Assembly (NCBI GenBank): GCA_009746045.1
Contig: RPFO01000645.1
Location: forward strand, 1,744,086 to 1,808,085
Reading direction: 5' to 3'
DNA: 64,000 nt
DNA from: Mesostigma viride
Taxonomy: Eukaryota; Streptophyta; Mesostigmatophyceae; Mesostigmatales; Mesostigmataceae
In this document: positions 1 to 11,208 of the stretch, in pieces
How positions within the stretch are numbered: position 1 is the first letter of the stretch
Layout: every line of letters starts with the position of its first letter
Notes under the pieces: model-generated
The model's input: the letters and a program-made list of their open reading frames with translations, nothing else
Databases searched by the model: none
Told to the model about the DNA's origin: nothing
Made by a program: the position numbers and the translations under genes

Positions 1-578
1 AAAGGGATGGAAAGAAAGGGAAGGGAAGACAGGGGTGGGGTATCATGTGTGTGTCAGCACGGGGGCATGTTGCCCTGCGGTCATATCCTAAAGGTTGGTT
101 ACAGACGTACGCGGCAAACGGGTTGTATTGTGATAGAAGGTGCTACTATACTGTCAGGGTACTATACAAGGATGGGAAGGACAGTGTATGGACAGGTGGC
201 GCATGCAGCCATCACCGGCTGCAGTGGCTATTGCAGCTAATGATAGAGGTAATGTTCGCAGGCCCAATTTTAGTGACCACCTGACATGAAGGCTGCGTTG
301 AACCCAGCGCCTTCGATCAGCTTTGCACCCAAAGCGTCAAAACAGCTGGGAAGGACCTGCAAACCGACCGAATCAGGGATTGGGTCGTTACAATAGGAAA
401 TTAAAGGAAATTACATGCATGTGCACCACATGCTGACGAGTATATGCCATGGTTGTTACAAAAGATTGATCAGGCGGAGCCAATTTTCGGAAGAACCGTT
501 GGGTTCGCCAGAATTGGCGAAGCTTATAAGGCCGTACACGTGAGAAAATACATAGGAATAGGGGATAAAATCCGTCAA
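1..578. other. Gene-free flank, nothing recognised
   Basis: No open frame here has codon bias, a recognisable domain or splice context. I see ordinary mixed-composition sequence leading into a large satellite. Confidence 0.5.
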
Positions 579-1279
579 TCCATCCATACATCCATACATC
601 CATACATCCATACATCCATACATCCATACATCCATACATCCATACATCCATACATCCATACATCCATACATCCATACATCCATACATCCATACATCCATA
701 CATCCATACATCCATACATCCATACATCCATACATCCATACATCCATACATCCATACATCCATACATCCATACATCCATACATCCATACATCCATACATC
801 CATACATCCATACATCCATACATCCATACATCCATACATCCATACATCCATACATCCATACATCCATACATCCATACATCCATACATCCATACATCCATA
901 CATCCATACATCCATACATCCATACATCCATACATCCATACATCCATACATCCATACATCCATACATCCATACATCCATACATCCATACATCCATACATC
1001 CATACATCCATACATCCATACATCCATACATCCATACATCCATACATCCATACATCCATACATCCATACATCCATACATCCATACATCCATACATCCATA
1101 CATCCATACATCCATACATCCATACATCCATACATCCATACATCCATACATCCATACATCCATACATCCATACATCCATACATCCATACATCCATCCATC
1201 CATACATCCATACATCCATACATCCATACATCCATACATCCATACATCCATACATCCATACATCCATACATCCATCCAC
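579..1279. repeat. 8-bp tandem satellite (CATCCATA)n
   Basis: About 87 almost perfect copies of CATCCATA run for 700 bp. One visible interruption near 1192-1200 replaces a CATA by an extra CATC step. The repeat is open in all frames, giving artificial peptides such as the eight-residue YIHTSIHP period; these are not genes. The purity indicates recent expansion by slippage or unequal exchange. Confidence 0.97.
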
Positions 1280-2303
1280 CGAGTTTGTCCCTAATTTGCA
1301 AGCATAAGGATGAGGTTCTTCCGAAAATTGGCTCCGCCGTAGAGTTTCAACGGGCAAGTTGCAAGCACGCACGTTACTTGATGATTGATCATGTGTGCGG
1401 TATACTCACAATTATCTCAGGCCTTGACAGCAAAGCCCGCAATTTATCTGCAGCACTCCGATGCGCTCCGGATCCGGGTTCAACCTGCAGTTTTCAACGA
1501 GTCAGCAGCACATTCTGGCATGAACGGATGTCATCCTGCGATGGCTTTAACGTGGCAACTGGCATGAAAAACCGAAAGAAGCATGAGTTCTGCGCATTGG
1601 TTCTGTAGTATCCCTTACGGTTGGCCTTGCTAATGTATACATTAGTACAATTTTTATGTAAGAACCTGACAGTTCACGGGCAGCATGCACGTCCGCTTGA
1701 GTCGGGAGCAATTAGCTTTGGGGGGGGAAGACCATGACCAGCAAACAAAGATAGCTGTTTGGGCATTTGGAAAGTTCCAATGGCAGCCATTGGGATGGTT
1801 TAAATATCCAGTGACAATGGTTCAATTCCCTCTTGCAATTGGATCAAGTTGCGCGATAATAATACCAGCAAAATTCCCACGGAACGTAGTTGGTTTTTTG
1901 TTTTTCTTCTAAGCTAGGCTAAGACTAATTGCTGTTGCTTATTTCCTGTTTTAGCTTGCGTGCCGTAATTGAACGTTTTCTGGATGTCTGGACAAATGCG
2001 TGTACGTTATCCGCGCGTGAATGCAGTGCCGGAAAGCCAACCTGGTGGACGTCTTGCATGGCGGATATTGGCCCAAGGTCATCCTCAGTAGTCCAAGTGC
2101 ACTTGCGCACAGCATGCGACTTGCAGCAATTTATGTCACTGTCAGCACGCATTATTGCGGCCCGCGCCGCTGGCTGGCCCATGCAGTCCTGACGCCTGAG
2201 CCCTGACCCATTTATTAGGCCTTCTTGTTGACTTATTGCCCACGCAATTTATTAGGCCTAACCTGGGCCTAAGATGGTCACAAGAGATTTGACGTAAATA
2301 TCT
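1280..2303. other. No gene recognised
   Basis: Short open frames occur on both strands but none has a motif, convincing splice sites or compositional support. Confidence 0.4.
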
Positions 2304-2568
2304 AGTACTGTGTTGGTACAGGCATTCACGCCTTAAGTTGGGTTGGCTTAAGTTGTGTTCACGCCTTAAGTTGGGTCAAGTAGGGTTTCGGCATTCCAAG
2401 TTCAAAGCAGTTCAGAGTAGTATGTTTGAGTAACTTTAGCTCAAATTAGTAGAATTTAGTAGAATCATTCACGCCTTAAGTTTGTTTCACGCCTTAAGTT
2501 GGTTGGGTTGACCCCTCAAAAACCTCGAGCCCAACTTAAGGCGTGAATGCCTGTACCAGGACAGTACT
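2304..2568. mobile_element. MITE-like element with ~39-bp terminal inverted repeats
   Basis: The left arm (2304-2342) and right arm (about 2529-2568) are reverse complements with only two mismatches, sharing the core GGCATTCACGCCTTAAG. The motif TTCACGCCTTAAGTT also recurs as direct repeats just inside the arms (near 2360 and 2468-2500). There is no coding capacity in the ~265 bp. The structure fits a miniature inverted-repeat element. I could not identify a convincing target-site duplication, so the superfamily is unknown. Confidence 0.7.
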
Positions 2569-3251
2569 GGGCCAGTCATAGATATGTGTTCTTCCTGCTT
2601 TTAGTGATTAGGCTGTTAATTAAATAATAAAAATTGACTTGTCAGGCTCCGTTTTAGCCACTGACATCTTGATACCCTAGGCTAAGCAGGGATTAACTAT
2701 TGGATATATTTGGAATAAACGACGTACACCTATTTATCTGGAAATTTGACTTGTCAGTGTATCCTTATTCCTAATGGGGCTTAGCCGCTTAGGTATCCGC
2801 TACCTAACAAGTAAATAATACTGTAAACGTGGACATCCTATGTGGACATACTAACGATTGGTAACCATGCGTGATTGCCTGCAGCCTGATGGGCACCAGG
2901 CGAAGTTTGGCACTACAGTAGTGTGTTTGGCACAGTAGTGTGGCAACGTGGTGCGACCGGGCGTCCCTAGCGAGCGCACGCACTACGCAGGTCAGACAGC
3001 TCACTAGTGGGAACAAGGCGAGCCTTGCGTGATGCTTGCGGGCCAAACTTATTTCTTCCCATTTCAATTCATTTGCTGCCCAGTTGCCGGTGACGACCTC
3101 AAATTTTGCTTCCTCCACAGGTAGCGACGGTACATAACCAGAGCCTCCGGTATAGCGTCCTTTAAATGGAATAAGTTTGAGAGAGCGACTTAGCTAGCAA
3201 AGCGCGCCCACTGACAGTTTCCATCGAAATAATCTAAAACACATTGACAGT
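2569..3251. other. No gene recognised
   Basis: AT-richer sequence. A near-duplicated phrase around TTGACTTGTCAG occurs near 2634 and 2747. I see no coding support. Confidence 0.4.
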
Positions 3252-3314
3252 ATGAAGCTGGAAGGCCTAGCCAACCTTGGGTCAAGGGATGCCACATCGG
3301 AGGGGGACGTTAAG
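3252..3314 (+). CDS. Possible first exon of the ubiquitin-like gene (tentative)
   Basis: An ATG at 3252 opens 21 codons that end exactly at a consensus donor (AAG|GTAAGC) in phase 0. The next good exon (4972) also starts in phase 0. The peptide (MKLEGLANLG...) has no recognisable motif and would not supply the first two strands of a beta-grasp fold, so either an exon is missing between 3315 and 4971 or this is not part of the gene. The assignment rests only on the donor and the phase match. Confidence 0.22.
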
Positions 3315-4463
3315 GTAAGCGTATTTCGATCACGAAGGCTTCTGCTTGTAGGACGCCCCGAGTTTATATGGGTATGAAGGCTGCAGCTTATTGCCATTCT
3401 AAGCGCTGGCCAAGCGCGCCTGTTGACCTCCGTTTTATGGGTTCTGCTTCCCACTCTCGTCAACCGGGCTTTCCTACGACGTCACTTGCGCCTCTGATAT
3501 CGGCAGATCACATTGTCGCTGCCCGACGGCAAGCAGGAAGATCACACGGTAATGATCCATTGGCATGCCCGACCTACCATTTCTTTTGTGTCATTCCTAC
3601 GCTCCTGCATCCGAACTGACCGTCGTCTCTTGGGCGGTGCGGAGAGATTTTTCTTAAAGTGTCCGCCCTATACCATCTCGTTCATAATAGAACGCACCAT
3701 GCTGGATGCGTCACTAAGTCATTTCCCGCAGTTGGTTACGGACAAACGCTATCACCTACGATGGGCACGTCTGTAATAGCTTAATGTAACGCGGCACTAC
3801 ATCACAGAATGAGGTACTAGATTACTACCATATCCCATTTATCATACAAAGGCTGCGTCGTCACCTCCTTGTGCAAGCACCATATCTTTGTGCCTTTTGG
3901 TCGTAATGCAAGGCATCCCATGGTGGACCGGTCGTTCTCACGCCATCTGCATATGATTGAGTGCAATGCTGAGGGTACATGGAGGGTTATTCATGCCACT
4001 TAGTGAACAGGGATATAGCCGACAAAAAGCAGCTGCTGGTGCATTCGGTCGCCTCTCACTTGCTGGTGTCGTGGGGAAGTGCAAGTAGTCCACCCATCTA
4101 GACAGGGGCACCCATCTAGACAGGGGTGCAGATAGATTTTTGTTGTATTATAAAGACATGCACAGGATAATATTGTGCTGTTAGAAGCTGTTTTATATTT
4201 GTGAAAGCATTCGAATATGACAGCACGATATTCTGTGGGGGACCAAGTCTGGAGAAAAATGTACCTTTGTGACCCTTCACACCGTTTGTTACCCCACCAC
4301 ATCCTTGCCTTGGTCTGTAAGGTGGAGAAGGGAGAAAGCTAACACACAGGTCCAACATCCCCCCAAACCGTCCCCACAGCATGACGTCCTCAGATGGATA
4401 GCAAGCAACTGCGTGGACATGGGAGAAGGGTTGGATGACATGCTTGACAGGAAGCCAGATGTT
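3315..4463. other. No gene recognised; possible intron
   Basis: No convincing exon is seen. If the 3252 exon is real, this is intron that should still contain an exon for the N-terminal strands of the ubiquitin-like fold. Confidence 0.3.
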
Positions 4464-4646
4464 GGGAGCGAGGGAGCGAGGGAGGGAGGGAGGGAGGGAG
4501 GGAGGGAGGGAGGGAGGGAGGGAGGGAGGGAGGGAGGGAGGGAGGAGGGAGGGAGGGAGGGAGGGAGGGAGGGAGGGAGGGAGGGAGGGAGGGAGGGAGG
4601 GAGGGAGGGAGGGAGGGAGGGAGGGAGGGAGGGAGGGAGGGAGGGA
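4464..4646. repeat. (GAGG)n microsatellite
   Basis: About 180 bp of GGGA/GAGG tetranucleotide repeat with one 3-bp interruption near 4543-4546. It probably lies in an intron upstream of the ubiquitin-like exon at 4972. Long open frames across it are artefacts. Confidence 0.95.
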
Positions 4647-4971
4647 AGAATGCTGCATAGTGTGCATGTCTTATCGTGCGTCTGCTGAGGCGCCTACCGT
4701 GCCTCCCCCTTTGCCCTGTTAACTGCTCGTCCACCTCCCCGATGGCTCCCCCCTTTAGCCGCTCCCTGCCTTTTCTCATACCCTCCCGCCTGTCTCCCCC
4801 CCTTGCCCTGCTACTTGCGTATTCCCATCCCTGCCCGCCTGAGCTCCCCCCGTGCTCTGCTGCGTGCCTCCTCTCATGCCTGCCCACTCTCTTTCCCCCC
4901 TTAAGTTTATTAATGAAGTAAACGTTTCCTCCGTTTGATTGTATTTCCCCCTCTTTGCCTGTATTGCTCAG

Positions 4972-5046
4972 CTCAAGGAAGGGCACACGGTGGCGTATGT
5001 GAAGGCGCTGGTGGAGAAGAACCACGGCCTGCCTGCTGACCAACTG
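4972..5046 (+). CDS. Ubiquitin-like protein, internal exon (helix region)
   Basis: A 25-codon exon lies between an acceptor (TTGCTCAG|) and a donor (|GTATGC), phase 0 at both ends. The peptide reads GHTVAYVKALVEKNHGLPAD and continues with QL, which matches the first helix and turn of ubiquitin folds (the TIxxVKxxIxxxxGIPxxQ pattern). With the next exon (5829) it forms a contiguous beta-grasp segment. Codons are GC-rich at third positions, as in the glycosyltransferase gene at 50-56 kb. The family is only identified as ubiquitin-like; whether it is a conjugating modifier or a UBL domain of a larger protein is not visible. Confidence 0.62.
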
Positions 5047-5828
5047 GTATGCTGGCAAACGCACATGCAACCACAGGCATCCGCTTGCTAGCGGCCATGC
5101 AGGAGGCGGGCAATCCTGGGCATCGCCTGGGCAGTGCTATCTCCATGAAGCAACCACCCTCTGTGTATAAATAGGGAGGACGTAGCGTGAGCTATTAACA
5201 TCTCTCGAGATTGATCTTTCGAATCTACAGCATGGCCAGCACTGTGTGGTGCCAGCAGGGGATAGGGACAGGCGCGCATGCCATGCGGGGCGCTACACAT
5301 AAACCGGCCGTTGCCTCAAAGTGTGGCCGCCTATGCTGCTCTATCCACTGCCAGCTCCCACCTGCACAAGGAGCGAGGCATCTCAGGGCGTACGTCGCTT
5401 GATGCAGTGGTGCATCCGCGATCCAACAGCGCCGAATCTGATTCGGAAAGTGCATCGAACGGGCGTCGAATGTCATGCGACTTGTCGCCCCCTGTCTGCC
5501 ATCGCACACTAACTGTTGGCGGCGTGGCGCATGGCTATGCTGTTACCAGGATACCAGCAAGCAAAAATAAAATTGCCGATCCCGTGGTGGCCAGCCCTTG
5601 GGTGTGTGGCGATTATTGTGATCCCATCCATGGGAAGGGCAGTGTTGGCGGAATGCTAAACCCAGAATGGTCCCTCGCCTGCTCGATAGCAAGCCAAGCA
5701 CGACAATAGCCTAGAATATTTCTGGCCTTGCGGTAGTGGCCGTATAACATGCCATATTGTTGTAACAAATCGTGGCTGTGTCGTTATTATCCCTGGCCGG
5801 TCCCTTCTCCCCTTCTCCCCCCCCGCAG

Positions 5829-5933
5829 GTGCTGGAGCTGGGTGGCACGGTCATGATTGACCCCCTCACGCTGAGCGACTACCCGACCGTGCGCGGTGCT
5901 GTCATCACAGTAAAGAAGGTGTGCGATGGATGA
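5829..5933 (+). CDS. Ubiquitin-like protein, C-terminal beta-strand exon
   Basis: The exon follows a pyrimidine tract and CCCGCAG| acceptor and starts in phase 0. It encodes VLELGGTVMIDPLTLSDY and then PTVRGAVITVKK, matching ubiquitin's L-x-F-x-G-K-x-L-x-D-x-x-x-L-x-D-Y and last strand. Two endings are possible. Either the frame reads on through V-C-D-G to TGA at 5931-5933, or AAG|GTGTGC at 5918/5919 is a donor and the protein continues beyond the minisatellite. No C-terminal Gly-Gly is seen, so a classical conjugated modifier is unlikely on the first reading. The gene model is incomplete at the 5' side. Confidence 0.62.
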   Translation: MLELGGTVMIDPLTLSDYPTVRGAVITVKKVCDG

Positions 5934-5999
5934 CAGGATTATGGAACCGTGCCCCAGCACGCTGGCACTGGTGTGTGCTTGGCGCTGTGGCCTGCACAG

Positions 6000-6351
6000 G
6001 GAAGAAGCTGTTATGTATAGGAACAGGGAGGAAGCTGCTATGTATAGGAACCGGGAGGAAGCTGTTATGTATAGGAGCTGGGAGGAAGCTACTGTGTATA
6101 GGAACAGGGAGGAAGTTGCTATGTATAGGAACCGGGAGGAAGCTGCTGTGTATAGGAGCTGGGAGGATGCTGCTATGTATAGGCGTTGGGAGGAAGCTGC
6201 TGTGTATAGGAACAGGGAGGAAGCTGCTATGTATAGGAACTGGGAGGAAGCTGCTATGTATAGGAACTGGGAGGAAGCTGCTGTGTATAGGAACAGGGAG
6301 GAAGCTGCTATGTATAGGCGTTGGGAGGAAGCTGCTATGTACAGGAGCAGG
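6000..6351. repeat. 27-bp minisatellite, ~13 units
   Basis: Units of the form GAAGCTGCTATGTATAGGAA plus a variable seven bases repeat about 13 times with point variants. Because the period is a multiple of three, open frames of 9-residue repeats (EEAAMYRNR on plus, LYIAASSQF on minus) run through it. It begins within 70 bp of the ubiquitin-like exon, so it is either intron or 3' flank. I see no start or splice context supporting translation. Confidence 0.93.
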
Positions 6352-8317
6352 CCATGGACATGAGTGGCTGCTGGCGTACGCCTTGTTGTGTGTTGCTCCT
6401 CATGTGCGTGGTGGGAAAGGGCAGATGGGGCAAACGATGGTCCTTGTGTGGTAATTGCGCGCGTGACAGGATTCCGCGGGAATAACAAGTGGTTGATGGA
6501 GACATTGTGGGCAGGTATGGCTGCAGGTGGATGGTCTACAGGGATGGGGCAAAGGGGGGCTGATGCCTAGGGCGGTGCTACTATAGCACTTTGTTTGGTG
6601 CCATTCGGTTTTGGGTGGCAATCCAAATTCCATCTGACGCAGGTGACGTGTGGAGGGAAAGTGGAGCGGTACCTTGTCTCTTTGAGTAATGCTCGATGTT
6701 TTCTTCGAACATACGTTGTGTCCTGTTTGGAAACAAGATGCCTCATGATGGTTTGATGGCACATTTTGGCAATCATGCCTCGTGGTTTAAATTGGGTGGT
6801 TATGCGCAGTCTTGTACTGCTGTAGAAATTAGAATTTCCTCGTTCAGTGGGTACGAAAGCTGAAAATACGAATTTCATTGAGATTATACATAGTATAGTC
6901 TCAATGAAATATATAGTGCGGTGAGGCATGTACTCCGCTGTATATGTGGGCCGGTGCATCATGCAGTTGCCACGTGGCTGAAGTGGTCCATTTGTGTGCA
7001 TATTGAGCTGGAAAGTCGTGACGAATGATGATGGAGGAACCTGGCCATGACAGAGCACGTTTGGCGCGTACAGGTGCACGTTTTGGGAAAGCTACAAATT
7101 TTCAGATTGACATGCTTGACTACCCATCCCGTGGGAGTTTGACAGGTTTTCTTCATTAGGACAACCAAAGTAATTGCGTTGTATAATGGCAAGTGTGACG
7201 CTGTGTTGATTCTAGGAGGCAAAGCCCACCTAAAGTAGCAATTTTCGGTATCATGCTGTTTCGCATGAGCCCGAAAACTTGAAGCTAGCCATTTGCAGCT
7301 GTCCATAAACATGCCTTCTTTGCTTGGATTACTCATATTTCCATGCCTCGTCTATACATCTGGTTTTATCCATGTCTATTTATTGGGTGCAGGCCTAAAT
7401 GCTTGCGGTGCATCTTGCATGTATGCACTGGAATATCTGGGCTGAATCGGGTTGGAAAGCTTACATCCCGCAATACAAGTGCGCAGCGCGCCTCAGGACT
7501 GCCATGTGTCAGTCCCTGACCATGCCAAGTCAAGAGAGATGGCCTTTGTGGCCTAGTTGTGTATGCCATACAGCAATCTCAAGGAGCAATCTGTTTCTTG
7601 CTCGTCAAGAGCAGGCATGAATTTGCTCGCCCAGAGAAAAAGAAGGCATAAAGGCAACGCATGCACATCTGGTTGTCTCACGCCATGTGCCCAGGAATAG
7701 TTGTCTGGGGTACCGTATCAGGTGCCACCAGCCTGGCCAGCTGCAACCATCAGTAAAGGTTGTCGCCTTTGACCAGTCCACTTGCGCTACATTTAGAATC
7801 AGATCTGTACTTAGAATCTATAGCCTTCCTGCATGAGACTGACACATACATACATGTGAATACACCAATGTACAGATTCCCTGCATGTGCGTGCACTCCA
7901 TACGTGATGAATGTTCAAAGTTCTCACTCTCAGGATGATGGGATCTTGGACGCTGAAGTCAACATGAGTTGGTATACTGCCCTCGCTGCGTGGAATGTTG
8001 GAATTTAATTGAATAAATAATAAATGCTGGTTGTCTCCTTGATAAATAAGCACGTGACTGCGGCATGTGGGTGCCAATACAAAGTAATATGGAACCAATC
8101 TAACCCCTATACACAATGAGGAGGGAGGGCACCCACGCTAAGTAAGTAATTGCGTGTCATGAGCATGGGCATGCCCCGGAGTACTATGCTTTAATCTCAA
8201 TTCTCATTAGAAAAATAATTACATTAAAGTTACAGATATCGTCTGCATCATGCCCCAACCATATAGTCACTAGAGGGGGATATAATCCTAGCATCTAAGA
8301 GCTCTGTCCTATACTGT
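6352..8317. other. No gene recognised
   Basis: Nearly 2 kb without a convincing exon. The only structural feature I can support is the short hairpin at 6872-6910. Confidence 0.4.
6872..6910. repeat. Near-perfect 18-bp-stem hairpin
   Basis: The arms ATTTCATTGAGA (6872-6883) and its complement (6899-6910) pair fully. After one mismatch TATAC/GTATA extends the stem, leaving a 3-nt loop (ATA). It is AT-rich and about 39 nt overall. It could be a tiny palindromic element, a replication-slippage product or an RNA hairpin; nothing flanking it decides. Confidence 0.75.
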
Positions 8318-8400
8318 AATGGCAGACGAGGCGGTAGTGTAGCGGCTATCCTCAGGGGCAATAACCTCCACCTGAGGCTGACGATCGATCTACCCTAGCT
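8318..8400 (+). ncRNA. tRNA-like sequence (SINE head or decayed tRNA)
   Basis: TAGTGTAGCGG (8335-8345) resembles a tRNA A box. CCTCAGG/CCTGAGG (8350-8356 and 8371-8377) forms a 7-bp stem where an anticodon arm would lie. CGATCGATCTA (8382-8392) matches the B box GGTTCGAATCC at 8 of 11 positions. No complete acceptor stem is seen. It abuts a 5'-truncated LINE, so a tRNA-derived SINE or a dead tRNA gene are both possible. Confidence 0.35.
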
Positions 8401-8404
8401 GTGC

Positions 8405-9522
8405 ACATTCTATACCATGCAATGGGCCGGGGGGCCCGTGGGGAGAAAACAGGAGCATGCTCCACAGAAGGGAGTGTGGCAGGGCTGCGTGCTGTCGCCC
8501 TACCTGTTCATTATTGTGGTCGAATACGTAATGATTCAGGCGCGCAAGCGATTTGCCCGCATCGTGGGGAGGGAACCAGGGGTGCAGGTTGCTAACAAAT
8601 TCTGGCATGGCGGTGCGGACACGGAGATTCGGCTGGCCGACATCATCTACGCAGACGACACCACCCTCTTCGAGGACACTGGGCACGTGCAGACATGGCT
8701 TGACTGCCTGGCTATCGAGGCCCGTGCGGTGGGGCTTGAGGTCAGCAAGAAGACAGAGGCCCTGGCGGTTGGGCTCACCCACTCACCGCCGCCCCTCTAT
8801 CTCCTCGACGGCTCTCAAGTCCTGTATCGGGACCGCGTCAAGCTGCTGGGCAGCCTGCTCCCCAGCTGCGAGGTTGATGTGGACCATCGCATCTCCCTCG
8901 CCTGGCACGCTCTACGCCAGTACCGGGCCCTGTGGCGCAAGCCCCTGGGCAAGATCGAGAAACAGGACCTGTTCTCGTCCTTCCTGTTCTCACGTATGGG
9001 GCCGAGACGTGGACCCTCACCGCCGACCTGGCCCGCAAGCTGGACGGCGCGGTCACCAACATGCTGCGTTCCATTTTCAGAGTAGGATATGCTGCTCATG
9101 TCCGCAATGAGGACCTGTACCAGGGCATGCCGTATATCACCAGCACCATTAAGCAGCGACGCCTGCAGCTAGTAGGGCACCTAGCTCGCACCAACCAGGT
9201 AGACACCTCACGTGGCCCCCCCGCAGGACTGCGCCCGGCAGCTCAGCCTGGCCGGCACCTCCTGACGTGGGCTGGGCCCAGTGATGTTAGACGCCGCAAG
9301 GCCCGCACCTTCAAAGAACAGCTAGTAGAGGACATGGGGGGCCTAGGCCTCTCCGTGATTTGGAAAAAGATGATGGACAAGGCCAAGTGGGCCCAGGTGA
9401 TAGGGGACAACGAGCCCCCCCCAGTGGGGAAGCGCTCGCGTGTGCAAACCCGTGGGAGGCACGCCAGACAGATCCCCTGTACTAGGGCAGCGTGCAGCTG
9501 TCTAGATAGATGTTGTAGTTAG
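8405..9522 (+). pseudogene. Truncated YADD-type LINE (family 3), reverse transcriptase and C-terminal region
   Basis: The reading begins inside the reverse transcriptase at the GVWQGCVLSPYLF motif, followed by LADIIYADDTTL with the catalytic YADD. It then runs through the conserved 'QTWLDCLAIEARAVGLEV' segment, LTYGAETWTL and a C-terminal RRLQLVGHLART block. Two overlapping frames (8417-9085, then 8932-9522) show a single-base frameshift around 8970-8990. Everything upstream of the RT core is missing, as in a 5'-truncated retroposition. It is closely related to the minus-strand copy at 57.5-58.4 and 63.1-64.0 kb. The C-terminal block is of the kind seen in endonuclease-plus-RT LINE proteins. 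It is inactive as read. Confidence 0.88.
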
Positions 9523-9660
9523 AATGCTGTTAGATAGATGTCGTAGATAGCTGATGTAGATCGATAGATTAGACCGGTAGGACTGTTTGCACCCATCCAT
9601 CCATCCATCGCGGGGTTAATGCTCCGTGACTCCCCAACGGGAGCACGAGTCTAATTAATT
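9523..9660 (+). mobile_element. 3' UTR and terminal hairpin of the family-3 LINE
   Basis: After the stop the sequence carries GATAGAT-like repeats, a short (CCAT)n tract at about 9592-9609, then the terminal motif TGCTCCGTGACTCCCCAACG...GGAGCACGAGT followed by TTAATTAA-type repeats. The same ordered parts occur inverted at 46569-47200, where the (CCAT)n tract has expanded to ~550 bp. The bare terminal motif also occurs at 19870 and 47421. Confidence 0.75.
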
Positions 9661-9761
9661 AATTAATTGAGCACCGAATTTAGTCGTGAATATCACAATC
9701 GCTTCGTCTTTCTAAGACGCACATGCTGATATAATTTTCCGACGCTATTACGCAATATACG

Positions 9762-10394
9762 ATGAGCAAACGCCCATCGACGCAACGCAGCCTGACGGCT
9801 GCGCTCGGCAATGGAAATCCGTCTGCAGCTCTGGCTGCAGCTTCGCCATCAGGGCCGGAAGGCAGTGGTGACACTAGTCGCGCACTGGTGGTCGCCCAGA
9901 ACCCTCCCGGGCTCTCCTCGCCCTCTGCATCGCCTGACCCAAAGCGCAGTCGCCCAGGCGAACCTGGCTGGTCTGAGCGTGATTTTGACGTCGATAGGCT
10001 CTTTACCACCTTCGACGCCAACAGGCCTGCCTTTTTCGACATGCCACCCATCAAGATACTGGAGCTCGTGTTTTACGGGTCACACGCCTCACTGCTGGCC
10101 CTGTGCCAGCAACTCCATTTCAACACCCACTTTTTTCGCAACGGAGTTGACGGCCGGTTTTCCCACCGCGTATATCAGACGTCCCTTCTTCGACCAACCT
10201 GGCCGGCTGGTCTCGCCCCCGCCTTCAGCTCGCAGCTCTCTTTACCCTCACTAAGCGCGCTCGGCCGAGGACCTTCTGCTCCCCGCCCCCATTACCGAAT
10301 CCACCTTCATCCACCACCTCCACGCCGCCCTCTCACAGCACGTGACGCCCATTGCTGCAGATGTGGCGGCAATTGGCGGCACGCTGGCTGCTGA
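9762..10394 (+). pseudogene. ORF1-like protein, N-terminal part (frameshifted)
   Basis: The frame starts MSKRPSTQRSLTAALG and matches the start of the copy at 45458 (MTSKRLSTQRSLADALA), then GSGDTSRALV and the NPPGL/ASPDPKR block shared by both. Identity in this frame fades beyond about 10200, where indels move the reading among frames. The region is Ala/Pro/Ser-rich and low-complexity, as expected of an ORF1 N-terminus. Role: probable nucleic-acid chaperone or coat protein of the element. Broken as read. Confidence 0.6.
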
Positions 10395-10650
10395 GCTCCC
10401 CACCATCCCCACCGCCACCGGCGGCCGCCCTCCTCGCCTCCCCCCCCCCCCCCCCTCCGCCTCCACCGACTCCATGCATCACCGCCCAGCTCCGCGACAT
10501 CGACCAGCATCTTAAGGACAACGCCATTGCTATCGAGGTTCTGCAGAACACCGCAGGCCTCACCGCCCAGGCGGTGAAGGACATTGCCGCCAAGCCAGCC
10601 CCGGCTGGCCTGGCCGCGGCGATGCTCCTCCCATCACCACCTGGGCGGAC

Positions 10651-11208
10651 ATGCTTAAGCAACACACCACCTCCACCACCTCCGCCGTCGCAGCCCAGCT
10701 TCAACGGCAGACGCTTGACCTTCGCGAGGAGGCCGAGCTCGCCAAGCGCAGCCTCAACGTCATTGTCAAAAATCTCAAGATGGAGGAAGGTGAGAATTCC
10801 GAGAAGCTTGCGCGTGCTTTTGAGAGAGAAATCCTTGATCGCATGGGCCTTACTGGTGAGATCGAGCTGGCCGCCCACCGCCTTCCCCGCGCGCGGGGTA
10901 AGGCAGGGCCGCCCCCGCTCCTTCTCACCTTTAAGACCCCGGCGGACAAGATTTCCTTTCTCAGACGCCACAAGCGGCTCGAGAAGACTCTCTTCACCCT
11001 TGATGACGACTTGATGAGCAACTACAACGGCGACGGGAGCTATATGGCCGACCTACCTCCAGCTCCGGCAGACCAAGGCGGGCCAGCCGGTGTACTGGAA
11101 GGGGGCGGCCATCTACGTCGGTCACAAGCCCTGGCAGGCGACCCCCGCGGCCCCAGCGACTCCAGACGCCCCAGCTTAGGGGAATACAGCAGCAGTAGTG
11201 TAGAATAG
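10651..11208 (+). pseudogene. ORF1-like protein, coiled-coil and RRM-like C-terminal part
   Basis: A heptad-like stretch with LDLREEAELAKRS is followed by LNVIVKNLKMEEGE, AHRLPRARGK, LLLTFKTPADKISFL and LFTLDDDL. This order (beta-strand, acidic loop, 'hRlgr', 'ilvkF', final 'eDl') is that of the RRM domain in L1-type ORF1 proteins (the Transposase_22 class). The inverted copy has the same blocks in frames at 44088-44497. Function: RNA binding in the retrotransposition particle. The joint to the N-terminal frame is disrupted around 10250-10650. Confidence 0.6.

Noticed and set aside
579-1279. CRISPR array
   Set aside because: The repeats are contiguous with no spacers and the window is eukaryotic.
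388-1372. Four long open frames (265-295 codons) on both strands over 388-1372
   Set aside because: They are translations of the 8-bp satellite (period 24 nt gives YIHTSIHP or its reverse); no independent coding signal.
4390-5070. 226-codon minus-strand frame of SLPP repeats
   Set aside because: Driven by the (GAGG)n tract; the true coding signal there is the plus-strand ubiquitin-like exon.
5787-6488. 233-codon minus-strand frame and 177-codon plus-strand frame over the 27-bp minisatellite
   Set aside because: Open because the repeat length is a multiple of three; no start context, splice sites or conserved domain.
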